Below are positions 20,846 to 32,841 of a stretch of 64,000 nt of DNA, one piece after another (within the stretch, counting starts at the first letter, position 1; every line of letters starts with the position of its first letter). The stretch covers positions 125,837,429-125,901,428 of the forward strand of contig CM045770.1 of assembly GCA_025200525.1 (NCBI GenBank), written 5' to 3'. The notes under the pieces are model-generated. The model saw only the letters and a list, made by a program, of their open reading frames with translations. It was not told the origin of the DNA and made no database searches. The DNA is from Camellia lanceoleosa (taxonomy: Eukaryota; Streptophyta; Magnoliopsida; Ericales; Theaceae). The translations under genes and the position numbers were made by a program.

Positions 20846-23451
20846 TGTAACAACCCTCATTCTTGACTTAGCTATACTTGCATACATCCATGTGTGACCT
20901 TGTCTTGATATGTTATGAATCTTGTTAATCTTGTTTCGGCTTGCCATGTTTTAGTATTGCTTGCTTGATTTTGATCCTTGCTCGGTTGTGACCGAGATCA
21001 TCTTGAGATTAGTTCACTTTTGAACCCTTGTACTTAGAACCACTTGGCAGACCTCTATCTTCACTCCGGCATGTTAGCCGAGATGTTTGTGTTTGAGATC
21101 CTTGTTCTCGGGCAGGCATGACCTGGGCCGAGATGTGGCACACCCCGGCCAAGGTGTGGCACGGCTCAGTCAAGTGTCGTCCTCCCTAGCCGAGGTATTT
21201 GTTACCCTGTGCCGAAGTTCCGCCTTTGGCCGATGTTGTTGATGGCCGAGGTGTTCTCGCCATCTAGCTTGTCGTGGACGCCTTGTCTAGCTTGTTGTGG
21301 ACGCTTTGTCAGAGACTTGTCTTGTCAATCAGTCACCTTTTGAGTTAAACCAACCCGGTGACGCCACGTGTCCGAGCTTGTTAGCCGGCAGACTAATGCA
21401 TCATTTTGTATCATTTTGTTATAAGTCTTGTTCTTGTAGAGAGAGAGAAACACTAGAGAGGAAGAAGTAGAGTTCTAGAGAGAGAAGTCGATCTTCCAAG
21501 CTTGATCCTTAGAGTTTGAACCGTTGGATTCGTGATCTGAGGTTAGAATCTTGATTTCCTCTTGTTGTTCTTGTTGAACATCTAGGCGCATTATGCGATT
21601 GAGTTTGTTTTGCATGCCATGCATCGATTTGAAAGTTCGGTTTTGAAAGAGAACATGGTGTTCTTGAGTTCTTGATAAAAAGCCTATTTTGATCCGAAAG
21701 TTTTGAACAAGAACCATGTCTTTGTGTTTGTTTTGCATGACCTTCTTGAATGGGTACCTAGGTCCATGTTTTTAAAACTCTTAGCATGAAATCTCGGATT
21801 TTGTATAACCAAGTTATGATTTCAGCATGCATGTTCTTGTAGTTCTTGAGGACCCTGTTCTTCACTTTGAATGTGGCCCTTGGACCACACCTCGGCGAGG
21901 TGTGGGACCTCAGCAAGACCTGGTTGGTACCCAGAGTATTTTCTTGAGATGAAAAGCTTGTTTTGAGAATGTATTTGCCATGTGTTTGTAGGACCTTGAC
22001 CCTTGCTTTGAGCCTACACTTGAAGACCAAGGTGAGTGGTATTTCTAGTAAAGCTATATTATAAAGCTTTTAATGAATCTTGCTTTGCTTTGTTTTGATG
22101 AAAGTATTTGTTAAGCATGAATGTCTAGCCTATTTCGATGTATCTTGTGTAAACCTTGTTTTGATGCTAACCTTGAAAAGTCCCTTGTGCTAGAGGACTC
22201 TAAACTTTTGTAGCACTAAGTATAAAAAGGATACGGTCCTTTCTTGAAAAGAGTATTTGGGTTAAAAAGGGCTACGGGCCTAAGTAACACAAGTCCCTTG
22301 TGCTAGAGGACTCTAAACTTTTGTAGCACTAAGTATAAAAAGGATACGGTCCTTTCTTGAAAAGAGTATTTGGGTTAAAAAGGGCTACGGGCCTAAGTAA
22401 CACAAGTCCCTTGTGCTAGAGGACTCTAAACTTTTGTAGCACTAAGTATAAAAAGGATACGGTCCTTTCTTGAAAAGAGTATTTGGGTTAAAAGGGCTAC
22501 GCCTAAGTAACACAAGTCCCTTGTCCGAGAACTATAAACTTCGCGTACCCTTGTTTAATCGATTACGGATCGCATACCTCTTGTTTTGCCACAGACGGTT
22601 TACCGCGTGGATATGTTTTGCTCAGGAAGCTTGCCCTGTATTTGCCGACGTCCGTAGACATCCCTTGGTTTACTCGTTTTGAAGAATGAATACGGTTCAT
22701 CCCTTGATGTATAAGTTTTGACAGGAAATACTGTTTTGCCGATGCTAGTAAGCATCCTTGAGATTGTAAGACTTGTTAGATGAATACGGTTCATCCCTTG
22801 ATTGGTACAACTTTGATGTGTTTATTCAGGAAGAACCTCGGCTAAGGTTTGTATGGTTTTGACTCGTTTTGCCTTGACAGAATCTTGATGTAAACTTGAA
22901 TGGTTCAATGAGTTTTGATTCGAAGGACCTCGGCTATATTCATGCTAAAACCTTTATTATTAGTACCATTCACTGAGTTTCAAGACTCACCCTCTCTATA
23001 TATATGTAGGTGATGAGCAGGACGGCGGCGACGCCTAGTTGCGTCTTGCAGAGCTTGTTTTGGACTCTTGTCATGTCGGCTTGGACTGTTTATGTCGGCC
23101 ATTTTGTGTTTACCTAAGCGATGTATTTATGTCGGCAAATCTTGAAGATTATGCTTCTTTGGCTTGTAATTGTTTGTTTTGCACATGTCGGCTCTAGAAG
23201 CCTTTTGATCAAGATTGTAATATGTATTTTTGTTTGTCGTGATTAATGATAAACTATGTCTTGTATGTCATCTCATTTGATTTATGCACAGCTCTTCTGG
23301 ACCACTTGTGTTTGATTATCGCTTCCGCATTTGTAAGCCCCCCTTATGTAAACTCTGTTTGTGTGTGAAACTTTGTAAGAGGCCTTTGGTAAATCTTGGA
23401 TTACTGGCCATCATGGCACCATCCTACTAGGGGCTGGTTGGGGTCGTGACA
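20846..23451 (+). mobile_element. 3' LTR of element C (2606 bp)
   Basis: TGTAACAACC to GTCGTGACA. It differs from the 5' copy mainly by short indels, for example GTGCCGAAG against GTCAAG near 21210, and by few substitutions. It keeps the 113-bp array, the donor at 22032, the hairpin CACTGAGT...ACTCACCC at 22971-22992 and the acceptor at 23009. Confidence 0.9.
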
Positions 23452-23456
23452 TTAGT

Positions 23457-26406
23457 GGTCTACTTGCTAGCTTTGAGAGTGGTGAGTGTGATGAGACCCA
23501 GACTGTGTTGCCAAGAGTGGTTTGTGAGTACTCGGACGTCTTTCCCGAGGACCTTGTTAGTTTGCCACGTGATAGAGAGATTGAGTTCTCTATTGACTTA
23601 GTGCCCGGTACGGCGCCGATTTCTATGGCACCTTACCGTTTTGTCCCAGCCGAGTTAGTTGAGTTGAAGATTCAGCTCCAGGAGTTGTTAGATAAGGGCT
23701 ATATTCGTCCTAGTGTTTCGCCGTGGGGAGCACCGGCCCTCTTTGCTAAAAAGAAATTTGGTGCTTTGAGACTCTATATTGACTACCGGAAATTGAATCG
23801 AGCTACGGTCAAGAATAAGTACCCTATGCCTCGTATTGATGATCTGTTCGATCAGTTGAAGGGTTCCTATTGTTTCTCTAAGATAGATTTGAGATCGGGT
23901 TACCACCAGTTGAGAGTCAGGGAGGAGGATATTCCGAAGACGGCATTAAAATCTGTATGGCCACTATGAGTTTTGGTGATGCCATTTGGGCTCACCAATG
24001 CACCTCAGATCTTTATGGACTTGATGAACCGGATATTAGGAATTCTTGGATCGTTTTGTAGTAGTCTTTGTAGACGATATTCTTATATATTCACCTTCAG
24101 AGGAGGAGCACGAAGAGCACTTGAGAGTGGTGCTTGAGTTACTTAGAGTCCATAAGCTTTATGCTAAGTTTGGGAAGTGTGAGTTCTGGCTAAAAGAGGT
24201 GAAGTTCATAGGCCATGTGGTTTCTGGGGAAGGGGTGTCTATTGATACATCCAAGACCGAAGCAGTGCAAGATTGGGCACAGCCTAAGAGTGTGTTTGAA
24301 ATCCGCAGTTTTCTGGGATTAGCTGGGTATTATCACCGGTTTGTGAAGGATTTCTCCAGGCTAGCTTCGCCTTTGACTAGATTGACTCAGAAGGGAGTCA
24401 AATTTGTATGGAGTGAGACTTGCAAAAAGTTGTTTCAGGAGTTGAAGGTTAGATTGACCACCGCTCCGGTCTTAATTATCCCGGAGAGGGGGTTGGGTTA
24501 TGCAGTCTATTGTGATGCCTCACGAGAGGGTTTGGGTTGTGTGTTGATGCAAGAGGGGAAAGTGGTAGCCTATGGCTCACGTCAGTTGAAAATACACGAG
24601 AAAAATTACCCTACCCATGACCTAGAGTTAGCAGCTGTGATCTTTGCCTTGAAGATTTGAAAGCATTACCTTTATGGTAAGAGATTCGAGGTATTCTCGG
24701 ATCATAAGAGTCTGAAATATCTGTTTACACAGAAAGACTTGAACTTGAGGCAAAGGAGGTGGATGGAGTTCATTGAGGATTATGACTTCGAATTGCATTA
24801 TCATCCGGGGAAGGCCAATGTAGTGGCCGATGCCCTTAGCAGGAAATCTGTTGGTGACGCAGCTAGTATAGCCATCCAGGAATGGGAGATGTTGGGTGCA
24901 CTTGGAGAGTTTGATTTGCTTCTGGGCGAATCCGTTGAGGCTGCGACCTTGTTTTCTGTTGTTGCGCAGCCTACACTTGTAACTCGAGTGTTAAAGGCAC
25001 AGAGAGGTGACCTTGAGGTGGAATCTCTCCGAGAGAAGATTTCCTGTGGGAAGGTTGAGAAGGGTTTGACGGTGTATCCCAACCAGAGTATGAGATACCG
25101 AGACCGTATGTTTGTGCCGGAGTCTTGCCGAGAGGAAGGACTCCAAGAGTTTCATCATTCACGTCTTGCGGTGCATCTGGGAGGCACTAAGATGTATAGA
25201 GATTTGGGTCGCCAGTTTTGGTGGCGAGGTATGAAGAGAGATGTGGCGGCGTTCGTGTCTAAGTGTCTTACTTGTCAACAAGTGAAGGCCGAACATCAGA
25301 GACCAGCGGGTTTGTTACAACCCTTGCCTATTGTCGAGTAGAAGTGGGAGCATGTCACTATGGACTTCGTTGTAGGTTTTCCGAGGACTCAGTGGGGTAG
25401 TGATGCTATTTGGGTGGTCGTAGACCGTTTGACTAAGTCGGCGCACTTCATTCCTATGCACGTGAGAGATTCGGTGGATCATCTTGCCGACTTGTACATT
25501 CGGGACATAGTGTGGTTGCGTGGGGTCCTAGTAACGATCGTCTCAGATAGAGATTCTCGTTTTACTGCTAAGTTGTGGCAGAGTTTGCAGAGTGCCTTAA
25601 GCACTAAGTTGACCTTTAGCACAGCTTATCATCCTCAGACTGACGGGCAGTCCGAGCGTACTATTCAGATCCTTGAGGATATGCTTCGGGGTTGTGTTCT
25701 TGACTTTGATGGGTCGTGGGAGAGGCACTTGCCTTTGGTAGAGTTTGCCTACAACAATAGTTTCCAGTCTAGTATAGGTATGACACCGTTTGAGGCCTTG
25801 TATGGCCGACCGTGTAGGTCTCCAGTTTGTTGGGCCGAGGTGGGTGATACACCTTTGTTGGGTCCGGAGTTGGTGAGGGAAACGACGGAGAAAGTTGAGC
25901 TTATCCGTAGGAGGCTTGTTATAGCCCAGAGTCGTCAGAAATCGTATGCCGACTGTAGGATGAGACCTTTGGTGTTTGAGGTAGGTGATCATGTCTTTTT
26001 GAAAATATCACCTAGGCGGGGATTGATGAGGTTTGGGAAGAGCAGAAAGTTGTCCCCTCGGTTTATTGGTCCTTTTGAGATCCTTGAGAGGATTGGTGAG
26101 GCTGCATATCGTTTAGCTTTGCCGCCACAGTTATCCGGAGTACATGACGTGTTTCATGTGAGTATGCTTCGGAAGTATGATTCGGATCCATCACATGTGT
26201 TAGATTGGACCGATTTAGAGGTTGACGAGGATGTCTCGTATGAGGAGAGACCGGTTCGGGTCTTGGATAGGCGGGATCAAGTTTTGCGAGGCAAGACCAT
26301 CCCTTTGGTAAAGGTTTTGTGGAAACATCACGGGGTGGAGGAAGCCACTTGGGAACGTGAGTTGGAAGTCCACGAGAAATATCCGGACTTATTTGTTGAT
26401 GTGTAA
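23457..26406 (+). pseudogene. RT, RNase H, integrase and chromodomain of element A
   Basis: The frame resumes from the protease side after element C. RT begins near 23505 ([16 protein letters not shown]) with [18 protein letters not shown] and [13 protein letters not shown]. Small indels near 23954 and 24035 shift the frame by a net +1. From 24046 one frame runs to 26406 with TGA at 24658 and TAG at 25339, both at places where relatives have Trp. It holds the RT catalytic FVDDILIY, RNase H ([18 protein letters not shown]), the integrase zinc region (HHSRLAVH and CLTCQQ), the DDE residues (MDFVVGFP, VSDRDSRF, and the Glu in GQSERTIQ), and a C-terminal chromodomain (KVLWKHHGVEEATWERELEV) ending VDV. 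It is a decayed but nearly full-length pol. Confidence 0.92.
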
Positions 26407-26824
26407 TCATGTATTGAGGTTTTGTAATTTTAATGAACTTTAAGAACATTATATATATGTCTTAAGTTGTAAAACATTGTGAATGTTTTGGTTTAATGGA
26501 AGTATTTTGAAACTTGCCTCATAACGGAAGTTTAATGGAACATTGCATATGTTGAATAAATAGTATAATTGGAAATGTATCATGAACATTGAATATGATA
26601 CGAAATGGTGAATCTTGTAGATTGATAATTGTTGAATTGGAAAGAAATGCATATTGATAATGCAAGTTGAAATATATGTTGTTTTACATATTGTGGGATG
26701 CCTCTTGGTAAGAGATGGAATGGCCGGTATTGGGTCAAGTTGTTTATTATTGTAATGTAATACCATTGGAAATTGAGAAAAACTTGTTTTCAAAAACTTA
26801 TGCTTAATTTCAGGGACGAAATTC
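26407..26824 (+). other. 3' untranslated region of A
   Basis: AT-rich sequence between the pol stop and the polypurine tract, ending with a GGGACGAAATTC block. No ORF is credible on either strand. Confidence 0.6.
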
Positions 26825-26840
26825 TTTAAGGGGGGGAGGT
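26825..26840 (+). other. Polypurine tract of A
   Basis: TTTAAGGGGGGGAGGT directly before the 3' LTR, primer for plus-strand synthesis. Confidence 0.9.
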
Positions 26841-28853
26841 TATAGCGATCCCGGTCTCTTTCCATTTGGTGGATGTATCCGGACTTACGTTCTGTAGATT
26901 CTGTTGTTACATATTTGTTGTTGTCATCCTTTAATTCCTTATTTTTGAGTTATAGGATGTATTGGGCAGGTTTGTTATAGGTTGGGAGTGTTTGGGGGCA
27001 AAGGGTTGTTGCCCAGAATTTTGGTGCTTCGCTCGAGCGAGAAGTTCTTCGCTCGAGCGAGCTATTTGTTTTTAGTCCTTCGCTCGAGCTAGGGTTTCTT
27101 CGATCGAGCGAGAGATTGCGTCTAGTATAGACCTGAGAGCTGTATTTGTTGGCTTGAGCGAGCTTTCCTTCGCTCGAGCGAGTTTCGAGTTCTTCGCTCG
27201 AGCGTGCTTCTGGATTGCAGACCTGAAGTATCAAGTTCTTGGCTCGAGCGAGACTTTCTTCGCTCGAGCGAATTTTTCTGTGTCTGGTCGCTCGAGCGAC
27301 CAAGTCTTCGCTCGAGCGAGCCTGTTTTATTTAAATAGACAGCAACGGTTTTTAAAACACTTTTTCATCATCTTTTTGATTCCAGAACCCTAGGTCCGTG
27401 TTCTCTCTCCCTCCACTCACCTTCTCTCTTAGGTATCATCTAGTTTTAGGGTGTTTCTACCCTAGGCCCTTTATTAAAAAGATAGAGTGAGTCGAGAGCT
27501 TCGTTTTAATCTGAGAGTTGGACGGTTTGGAGCACTTTGGATTCCAAGTCATCATCTCCATCTTCTCCATTCGGGTTATTTACTTCGAGGTAGGGATTTC
27601 CTACTCCATATTATAGGTTTTGTTCTAAGTTTGGTATTTTGATATGTTGGGGGTTGTTTGGTAATTTTGGGAAAAACCTTAGTTATTGTAATAAATTAAT
27701 TTGTATAATTAATTTAGGAAAAATTTGGGAATTTGGTTTAATTCTTGAAATTGGGGAATTATGAGTTTAAATGGTGTAATTTAATAGTTTAATCACTCAC
27801 CTATGAAAATGTTGCGTTTATGCTTACTAATACATTTATTTCTTGTTTAGAAATAACTGTTTTGGGCTATCGGTGGAGGATAGTCGTGATTGTTGTAGAC
27901 ATTGTATGTGGATTAGGGAAAACTGAAACTAATCACATTGGTTAAGTCATTGATTTTGACTGTTGAATTAATACAGAAAATACGTGTATTGAATGTGTGT
28001 TGTATATGACAAGTGTTTAATACATTGTATATGCATTTTGTTTGGGAGAAGATAGGGGATGTACTCCACGGTTTAGGAGAAGATAGGGGATGGACCTTTA
28101 AACCGGATTTTGTTTGGGAGAAGATAGGGGATGGACTCCATTAGCACCACTATATGTGTGCTTATTGTTTTATAGAAGTGTTTTTACATGTTGATACAAC
28201 ACTAAAATGTGTATCAATCGGGAAGTATGGAAGTGTTTTGGAATGAGCCTTAGTCTCATCTGTTTTGTTGATATTGGAAGGAATGTTAATGTGATACTTA
28301 GTTCACTGTTATAGTTTGGCCATGTTCTGAGCCATATTGATATAACTGAGAAGTTAAATAAATAATGAAAAGTGAAACGTCACATATACATTAATGTCAT
28401 GAAACTGTATGTTGGTAAAGTGAATAGTTGTGTTAACCATCTATTGAATGCTATTGCTTTATTCAATGCTTATATTGGGTATAGTATATTTCTACTGGGC
28501 TATGGCTCACCCTATACGGGAACATCATTTTCAGGTCCAGGTGATATGCGACCTCCAAGGACTTAGCTTGGAAGGATTTGGACTTTGAAGACTTGTCTTT
28601 AGTTATTTGTTTTTATTTGAGATTACATGTAAACATTCAAGCCAAGGGCTTAATTTGTAATTGAGTTAGTACTTATTGTTTTTGTGTCCAACTATTAGCT
28701 TGGAAAGATGTAAGCCCTTAGGGCATTTACTTCTGATGTTACATGTGATGTCTTTCAATAAAAGTACTCCGATGGATAATTTAATGATTCGTTTTGTTTT
28801 ATTAATGCATGTTAATGTTATATATATTATGAGTTTATTTTGAGGGCGCTACA
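26841..28853 (+). mobile_element. 3' LTR of element A (2013 bp)
   Basis: TATAGCGATCCC to GGGCGCTACA. It has 11 palindrome units of the CGCTCGAGCG type between 27030 and 27322, against 9 in the 5' LTR. It keeps the donor at 27590, the hairpin at 28493-28512 and the acceptor at 28534, giving a 945-nt candidate intron. Confidence 0.9.
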
Positions 28854-28882
28854 ACTTGGTATCAGAGCGTACCGGGTTCGAA
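28854..28882 (+). other. Second primer-site and leader remnant after the A 3' LTR
   Basis: TGGTATCAGAGC at 28857-28868 and the following GTACCGGGTTCGAA match the start of the internal region of A at 11511-11536 almost exactly. A 3' LTR should not be followed by this sequence. It shows that another internal region of the same family once followed here. Confidence 0.85.
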
Positions 28883-29902
28883 CAAACTCTCTAAGAAACA
28901 CATCTCTTGCTACACGATATAATTTATATCATGCTAAGACTACATTCATTCCCAAACACATACAAAATAGTTGGCCTAGGGCCCCCCACTAACCTCACAA
29001 GTAGTCCATCAAGCAAGTGAAACAACCCAACCATAACTAATTTCGTTTATTCCAAGAAAATTTAGAACTAGTTTTACGTGTTCTAATGTCAACAATCCAA
29101 AGCATATTATCTTAGATTACTTTAATCATCATTAAAGTCATAACCAAACCATACTATTACAATAAGGTTAATCTTTAACTCATTCTTCTTTTAAGATTTT
29201 TCATCTAATCCACTTCCACAAACTTGATATAAAATTGAAAAATAATTAACTCTTCATAACAACAAACCAGTCGTTACACAACACAAACTCTACTTTTTTA
29301 AGGTCACATTTACACCCACAATCATACAAATCAGCTAATCTACGCTTCAATACTAATTCCACAACATCTTGACCAATCATGCCGGCCATATTACTCTAGC
29401 TTACACCTTCTTCCTGGGGAAAAGGTATCCGCCTACATGAGAACATCCCGGGCACGCCAAGTGCCTCTATTACGGCCTCTCTCGCTTTATGACATCTTAT
29501 ATAAGAGATAGAATTTACCTCAGAGGTAAGTACTCTACACTAGTTCTAACACGCTGCATATGGATTAAACATAAATCTACACATGTATCTACATCACATA
29601 AGGCAAACCATATAAGCACATAGTCACATAAGCACATACAGATTTTCTTTCTAGATAATGATTATCCCATGACATTGCTAGAGTTCCATTCAGAAATAGC
29701 AGTGATCAAGTGCTCTTCTGACTGGACTTCCAGGAACTCACAGATCTAATCAACATCTCAAAAATCAAACCTCATACCCATATAATCACATAAGCATGTT
29801 ATCACATAGTCACAAGATGCATAACACTTCCTAAACATGCTAAACGAACCCATTGTGGTTAAACAACCACTACCCACGAGCTCCAAGTATTCAAACCCGG
29901 TA
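28883..29902 (-). other. Internal region of B next to its primer site
   Basis: On the minus strand the leader after the primer site resembles that of A (ACCGGGTTTGAATACTTGG). A possible degenerate gag start lies near 29490 (ATGTCATAAAGCGAGAGAGG), which hits a stop at once. No longer ORF or domain follows before element A. It supports B being a decayed or non-autonomous Tekay derivative. Confidence 0.5.
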
Positions 29903-29914
29903 GCTCTGATACCA
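29903..29914 (-). other. Primer-binding site of B
   Basis: The minus-strand sequence TGGTATCAGAGC lies three bases after the LTR end ATTACA, which fixes the orientation of B. Confidence 0.9.
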
Positions 29915-30165
29915 AGTTGTAATGTCCCAATTTTCATGCCCAAATGATAATACATTTACTTCAAATCAAAATAACATAAAACAAATAAATACCCTCATGG
30001 GTTTACAAGTTTCCAAGGCTAAGGCCCGGTCACACAAATCGATTATTCTAACCCAAACAAATACAGTCCTTGGCTTGCAAGAAAGAGACACGCAAAATGA
30101 GAGCATTGTACTCCCAACATATATACTTCCACGCCCCTAGTTGGGTGGAATCACCGCATCTTTTC

Positions 30166-31215
30166 CTGCACAAAAATCTCATAGGGTGAGCATAAAGCTC
30201 AGTAGAAAATTCTTAACAAAGTATATATTTTTTATACAAATCTCAAGAGATGAAATGCACATGCCATGTTATGCCCTTTTTGAAGATAAATTATATTTTC
30301 ATTTTTTGAAAACCATCATGCTCAATGATGTCATGCAATTTCAATTGTTCAAAACTTAACAATTTATTTCAAGGGCGGTAAATACGTCTCTAGTAATCCC
30401 CTAGGCTGGTGTCTGCAAGTAAACTATACGAGTACTACTAAATTGTCATTTGTACCGATATTAACCGGAAGGCTCGACACCTATCCGCGCGAATTTTTCG
30501 GTCTTTCACGCCGGACCCGCAGGCCAACTTATTCAATATCATTTACACCACCTATCAAGACTTACCAACATATTTACCCCAAAACCATTTCATGAAAACT
30601 TATTTTTCAACATTCTGTTCTCAATGCACGTTTTCAAATCAACCTTCAAAGTCTAATGTAATGAAATGAAATGGTATGCCAATTTCACAATATGAACACA
30701 ATTACTTTTATTCCAATTCATCATCTAAGGAATAAACACAATTTCCTCTTCTCAAGTATTCTCAACAATTTAGTCATTTCAAGACTATATCAACATTCTG
30801 AATAATCATTTCTAAAATGAACAGCAATACTCATAATCCACAAAATTAATCATTTATACAAATATAAATAATAAATTTTCTAAATATTATTTATTTTGAC
30901 ACACAAAAATAAATATAACAATATTACCCATGGATTTTCAATCTTTTTTAAAATCCCCAATTTTTAGGTTTTCTCACCAAAACCAACCATTTTCAAATAT
31001 TCGAGAAGATCTCACCAAAAACATCTTTCTTTTACCAACATAGTCTAAAACCCTCAATTTCCATTTTAAAAGAAACAAGAAAGTAAACCACTTTCAAAAT
31101 CACTCATCTTCTTGAATCAACAAAAATCCATTTTCAAAAAAGAACAAATCAAAGGATGATTTCGAAAATCATATAGATCTTGCAAATATATATATAACTC
31201 AAAGAAAATCCCTAC
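30166..31215 (-). other. Candidate leader intron inside the B 5' LTR
   Basis: On the minus strand: donor CTCGAG/GTAGGG at 31215, hairpin TACTGAGC-TTTAT-GCTCACCC (30204-30184) with a perfect 5-bp stem, and acceptor TTTGTGCAG ending at 30166. Inferred from sequence. Confidence 0.5.
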
Positions 31216-31363
31216 CTCGAGTTTGATGAGGAAACACGCAAAAATCCAAATTTTCGATTTTGACGGATTTTGATCTCCACCGATCAAAATGTTGCTCTCA
31301 CCAAGCTCTTCACTTTGGATTCATACCATTTGTTGTTATCAACATAACTGTATCATGTGAGCA

Positions 31364-31657
31364 TCATAAAAATGAGGCAGTATATATTTCATTGAGTTCA
31401 TATCTAGTTTTCAAATTCTGCAGGACTCCAGGTTCATGCAAATAAGATAGTTTAGTCAAATCGTCAACTCCAGCAGCAGTAGCTTCCGTGTCCTTCGGAT
31501 ATAATTTTGATAACTTTGCAACAATCTTCTTCCCATTGACAATCTCGATCTCAGCTTCTGCTGCATTAATTTTCACTACTTGTCCATCGATCCAAGCTTC
31601 TACTGGGTCCTCAACCCAGACATGAGAACCTAAAATAATATTTACTGGGGTGCCCAT
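31364..31657 (-). pseudogene. Class XI myosin N-terminal fragment captured in the B LTR
   Basis: The ATG at 31655-31657 starts [60 protein letters not shown] and RYELNEIYT follow, then a stop at 31364. This matches the SH3-like N-terminal domain and first motor segment of plant myosin XI, the actin motor for organelle movement. The ATP-binding P-loop and all the rest of the motor are missing. The reading leaves the family right after NEIYT. It may be a single exon or an intron-less copy; I cannot tell. It lies on the same strand as, and downstream of, the ATP synthase fragment. Confidence 0.9.
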
Positions 31658-31917
31658 TTCGAGCTCCAATCCAAACCTTAGCCAAAAATGAAAGAAGACC
31701 CAACCAAGTTAGCACTAGTCATTGAAGCCCGGCCTTTTATTAATAGACCCAGTTTCCACAATTCATGACTTAATATTCTTCAAACTCAAAAGGACGAATA
31801 TCAAGAGGAAATGGTATAAGGCAATGGGCTGGCAACACAAAATCTCACCAACTGACTAAACTATGGCAACATAAAATCCCAATTACCTAGTTTGTTCCCC
31901 CTCCCCAAACAATGCAC

Positions 31918-32841
31918 CTCTTTGGTGGAAAGCTCAGATGAGTAGGGAAGAACAAAGTTGATGTTGGGTATACTTCCTTATTGAAGTGTGGGACTCAATT
32001 GATTTATTAAAAGAGTTAATTTGATTTGGTATTAGTTATAATATATTTTTATATATTATATCTGATTTGTGGAGAGCTAATTCAATTTGGTTACAATTAG
32101 GGTTTTAATAAAAAAGTCCAAAATTTAATAATATAGATTGTCTTTGTTTGTCCCGATGTAAGGTGCAGCAGCAGCGGCTACAAATTAATTCAATCTTCGG
32201 TGTGGTTTGGTTTGAGTGTGGCTTTGTTCTCTGTTAATTGGAAAATTTGATTGCTTTCAAGGTTTGGCTATTTTGAACATTGTCCTAGTGCATCTTTGGT
32301 TGGATTGATTTGAAGCTGTTTTGGTTGATTATTTTAGGTCTTCTACAACTTTGATTTTGAGGATTTTTGTTCATCTATTCAGTGAGATCTTTCCTTTTTT
32401 TTATTTGTGATTATTTGAAATTCACCTAAAGGTAGTTTTGTGAGACTATTCGTGTCTCGTTTGGAAACTTTTTGATTGATAGTGGAATCGGATTTCGATC
32501 CTGTGAACGTATCTCATATTGAGGGAACCACGTAAAATTTTTGTATTATTTTTTATTTAATTTTTCTACATTAATTTTTATTCTCATTGATTGATTTACT
32601 TGTAGAGAATCACATATTTTCTCCAACAATTGACAGTGAACTTGGTGGGGATCGAAGATGGGGTCGGAGGACGAGGGGTCATGAAGGCGAGAGGGGTGTT
32701 CGGGGGCTCGATGTTGGGGATCACTTTCCTCCACGCCTCCACGAAAGTCTCGTCAGCCGTCGAAGCCGCCAGTAAATCAGTGGAGAAGAAGCAACAACAG
32801 AACCAACAAAGTCCAGAGTACCCAGCCAAGTCCTACAACAT
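31918..32841 (-). pseudogene. ATP synthase delta-prime first exon, split by a Copia solo LTR (copy in 5' LTR of B)
   Basis: On the minus strand, 32841-32629 encodes a broken targeting region (ATG at 32841, then TAG two codons on) and [26 protein letters not shown] through TKFTVN. The Copia LTR interrupts at codon Asn. The exon resumes at 31961-31918 with NFVLPYSSELSTKE, followed by GTGCATTG, a possible splice donor. The order matches the plant mitochondrial F1 delta-prime subunit. Later exons are absent; the next coding-like DNA is the myosin fragment. The preceding GA-rich DNA (to about 33480) may be the captured promoter and 5' UTR. The copy cannot encode a working subunit. Confidence 0.88.
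31962..32628 (-). mobile_element. Copia-type solo LTR (667 bp) inside the ATP synthase exon
   Basis: On the minus strand it starts TGTTGGAGAAAATATG and ends ACCCAACA, with the ACGTGGTTCCC block typical of plant Copia LTRs. Flanking 5-mers are GTTGA (31957-31961) and ATTGA (32629-32633), a target duplication with one change. No internal region is present, so it is a solo LTR. Confidence 0.85.

Larger units (their letters stand above)
13629..23451 (+). mobile_element. Element C: Tekay-type chromovirus nested in A
   Basis: LTRs at 13629-16230 and 20846-23451 start TGTAACAACC, and the right one ends GGGTCGTGACA. The target duplication TTAGT lies at 13624-13628 and 23452-23456, and removing C plus one duplication rejoins the frame of A. 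Inside are gag, protease, RT, RNase H, integrase and chromodomain in many short frames. The LTRs are nearly identical apart from small indels, so this is the youngest insertion in this stack. Confidence 0.95.
9546..28853 (+). mobile_element. Element A: Tekay-type chromovirus, interrupted by element C
   Basis: The two LTRs (9546-11508 and 26841-28853) both start TATAGCG and end in CATTACA or CGCTACA. A primer site follows the first and a polypurine tract precedes the second. Between them are gag, protease, RT, RNase H, integrase and a chromodomain, with element C inserted near the protease/RT border. No target duplication is found: the left flank is TGGCG, while the right LTR is followed by a second primer-site sequence. 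Confidence 0.9.

Noticed and set aside
26950..27303. 117-codon minus-strand ORF rich in ARAK/SSE repeats
   Set aside because: It is the CTCGAGCGA palindrome array translated; the 5' LTR version differs in frame and length.
31364..31657. Functional small myosin-like protein
   Set aside because: It contains only the SH3-like start of myosin XI without P-loop or switch regions and ends outside the family.
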